From assembly GCA_963575745.1 (NCBI GenBank), contig CAUYUJ010004712.1, forward strand, positions 1 to 64,000: a stretch of 64,000 nt of DNA, written 5' to 3'. Shown here one piece after another: positions 62,290 through 64,000 of this stretch. The stretch is from Prorocentrum cordatum (lineage: Eukaryota > Sar > Dinophyceae > Prorocentrales > Prorocentraceae). The position numbers and the translations under genes are program-made. How positions within the stretch are numbered: position 1 is the stretch's first letter; each line of letters begins with the position of its first letter. The notes under the pieces are model-generated. The model was not told the origin of the DNA. It searched no databases and saw nothing but the letters and a program-made list of their open reading frames with translations.

Positions 62290-63760
62290 TGTAACGCACG
62301 CGTGCACCACAATGTCTGTGAACACTACAAAGAATGCGTGCGCCACAACGCTGTTGTTCACCACAGGCGACCGCTGCAGCCGCAGCTTCTGCTTGCACCA
62401 CAGCGCCAGTGTACACCCCGATGCTTGTGCACACCACAGGAGCCGCGTGCAGCACAAAGCATGAAGAACATTTGCGCCAGAGCGCTTCTGTGAACCTTCA
62501 AGGTCCCGACGGGACCCAAATCTGGAAAGTCTTCCGGGACCCAAACGTATCAATTCAATGTCCGTTGTGTGTGACTATTGATTTTTCTGGCCCGGGGTAC
62601 GACCCCCCCCTTTGGGGCCGACCATGTCTGTGTACACCACACTGCCTGTCTAGTGTACACCACACAACAGCGCCTTTGTACGCCACAGCTGCTCGTGTAC
62701 ACCGCAGCACCTGTCGACACAACGGTGCCTGGCGGCACCACAACGCCTGTGTATATTACAACAGCCGCGCGCACCACAGCGCCAGTGTACACCCCGATGC
62801 TTGTGCACACCACAGGAGCCACGTGCAGCACAGAGCATGACGAACATTTGCGCCAGAGCGCTTCTGTGCACCTCCAAAGTCCCGACGGGACCCAAATCTG
62901 GAAAGTCGCTCTGGGCCCGAACGCATCGAATTCATCACGCAAGTTATATGTGATTCATTGTTCTGGCCCGGTGTACGCCCCCCCCCGTTTGGGGCCGACC
63001 ATGTCTGTGTACACCACACTGCCTGTCTAGTGCACACCACGACGCGTTTGCACACCACTACTGCTTGTGCACACCACAGCACACGTCTGCACGACAGTGC
63101 TTGGGTACACTAAAATGCCTGTGTACATTACAGAAGCCGTCACTACAACAGCGCACGTGTACACCACAGTGCCTGTGTCCACTGCGACGCTTACATGCAC
63201 CACGGGTGCTACTTCAGCACCATACGTGTGGACCACAACTCTTGTGCACCATAATGCTTGTGCGCACCACGATGCCTGCGTACACTTCCGAGGCCCCGGC
63301 GGAACCGAAGACCCGAATATCGTAGGGTTGAACGTATCAAATCCAATAGGGCCGGTTGGTTGTGATTACTGATTGTTCTAGCGAAGGGGGCGGTCCCGTC
63401 CTTAGGGCCCGCGATGCCTGTGCACACCATAACAACATAGCGACTGTGTGTACAACAGAGGTTGCGCACACCGCAGCGCCTGTGTACACCACAAGGTGCG
63501 GTACACCACAATGGCCGTGCACGAACGCGCGTCTGCACACCACCATGCCTACGACGCCTGCGTGAACGATAACTGCTGTTGCACCAACAATTGCGTATAC
63601 CGCAAATCCTGTCTATACTAGTCCCTGGGTGCATCACGATACCCGCGTGCACTGCGCGGCCTGCGTGCACACATGCTTGCGTGCACCACAGCGCCTGCGT
63701 ACACAACAAATCCTGCTACAGCACGTACAAACACCGAATCGCCTCGCTGCCTGTGCTCAA
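62290..63760. repeat. GTACACCACAG minisatellite, locus 2, with larger duplications
   Basis: The units of 49.63-49.98 kb recur, interspersed with a longer block. That block (62398-62653) is repeated at 62776-63034 with about 90% identity and more distantly at about 63255-63430. Each has CCCGACGGGACCC, a run of C, GGGGCCGACCATGTCTGTG or its variant. Confidence 0.88.
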
Positions 63761-63814
63761 TGCAGTGCATGTGTACGCGCTGCCCACGTACACCTCTGGA
63801 TGCCTATGGAGGAC

Positions 63815-63887
63815 GTAGGCCGTCGTCGTCGTCTTACTTTTAGTCTTCGTCTTCGTCGCAGTCGTCATCGTCATCGTCCTCGTCGTC

Positions 63888-63956
<69 letters not shown>

Positions 63957-63960
63957 TCCC
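63815..63960. repeat. GTC triplet array
   Basis: GTC with TTCGTC interruptions at the left, pure (GTC)n to 63955. The window ends 45 bp later. Confidence 0.96.
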
Positions 63961-64000
63961 CCTGCCACTCCAAGTCCCAACGTTGCACCAATGCGCACAC

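Overview
The window looks like nuclear DNA of a dinoflagellate. The strongest signs are an exact 22-nt copy of the dinoflagellate spliced leader (DinoSL) on the minus strand at 47651-47672, a tandem run of decayed leader copies at 22040-22091, near-identical head-to-tail copies of an uninterrupted kinase gene, a cysteine-rich C-terminal domain and an RCC1-repeat protein of types I associate with dinoflagellates, and very high GC with extreme CCT/GGA triplet tracts. I cannot name the species. Bases 31101-31200 are an assembly gap.

Layout. 1-3884: an apparently intact, young Penelope-like retrotransposon bounded by near-identical direct repeats, with two ORFs joined by what looks like a complete -1 ribosomal frameshift signal. 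3.9-12 kb: CCT tracts, two copies of a 543-bp repeat, a frameshifted reverse transcriptase relic split by a small inverted-repeat element, and one plausible hypothetical ORF. 12-18 kb: degenerate TCTAGA-rich repeat, a foldback element, and long triplet and tetranucleotide tracts. 18-22.5 kb: minisatellites and a visibly AT-richer island containing the tandem leader relics. 22.5-28.5 kb: simple repeats, a 900-bp TG-rich tract and several small inverted-repeat elements. 28.5-40 kb: two GSK-3-type kinase genes on the minus strand, 9.8 kb apart, separated by the gap, a broken LINE pol (RT plus RNase H) and more than 2 kb of CCT repeat. 40-45 kb: microsatellites and an AGCAT/AGCTT pentamer field. 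45.8-47.7 kb: a single-exon pepsin-like aspartic protease on the minus strand with the DinoSL 233 bp upstream of its ATG, the signature of a gene copied back from trans-spliced mRNA. 49-51.6 kb: minisatellite, a GGA tract and small mobile elements. 51.6-53.1 kb: RCC1-like repeat protein on the minus strand, probably with a second, ubiquitin-like exon. 53-64 kb: minisatellites, triplet tracts and a decayed LINE endonuclease on the minus strand.

There is no operon-like organisation. Credible host genes are sparse (two kinases, one protease, one RCC1 protein, perhaps two hypotheticals). Most of the sequence is retroelement remains, short nonautonomous inverted-repeat elements (at least three families with TSD-like or TIR evidence), minisatellites shared between distant loci, and CCT/GGA tracts that often abut the edges of inserted units. 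The observations I rate highest are the slippery site plus pseudoknot in the Penelope-like element, the spliced-leader relics, and the small-element family with 8-bp target duplications.
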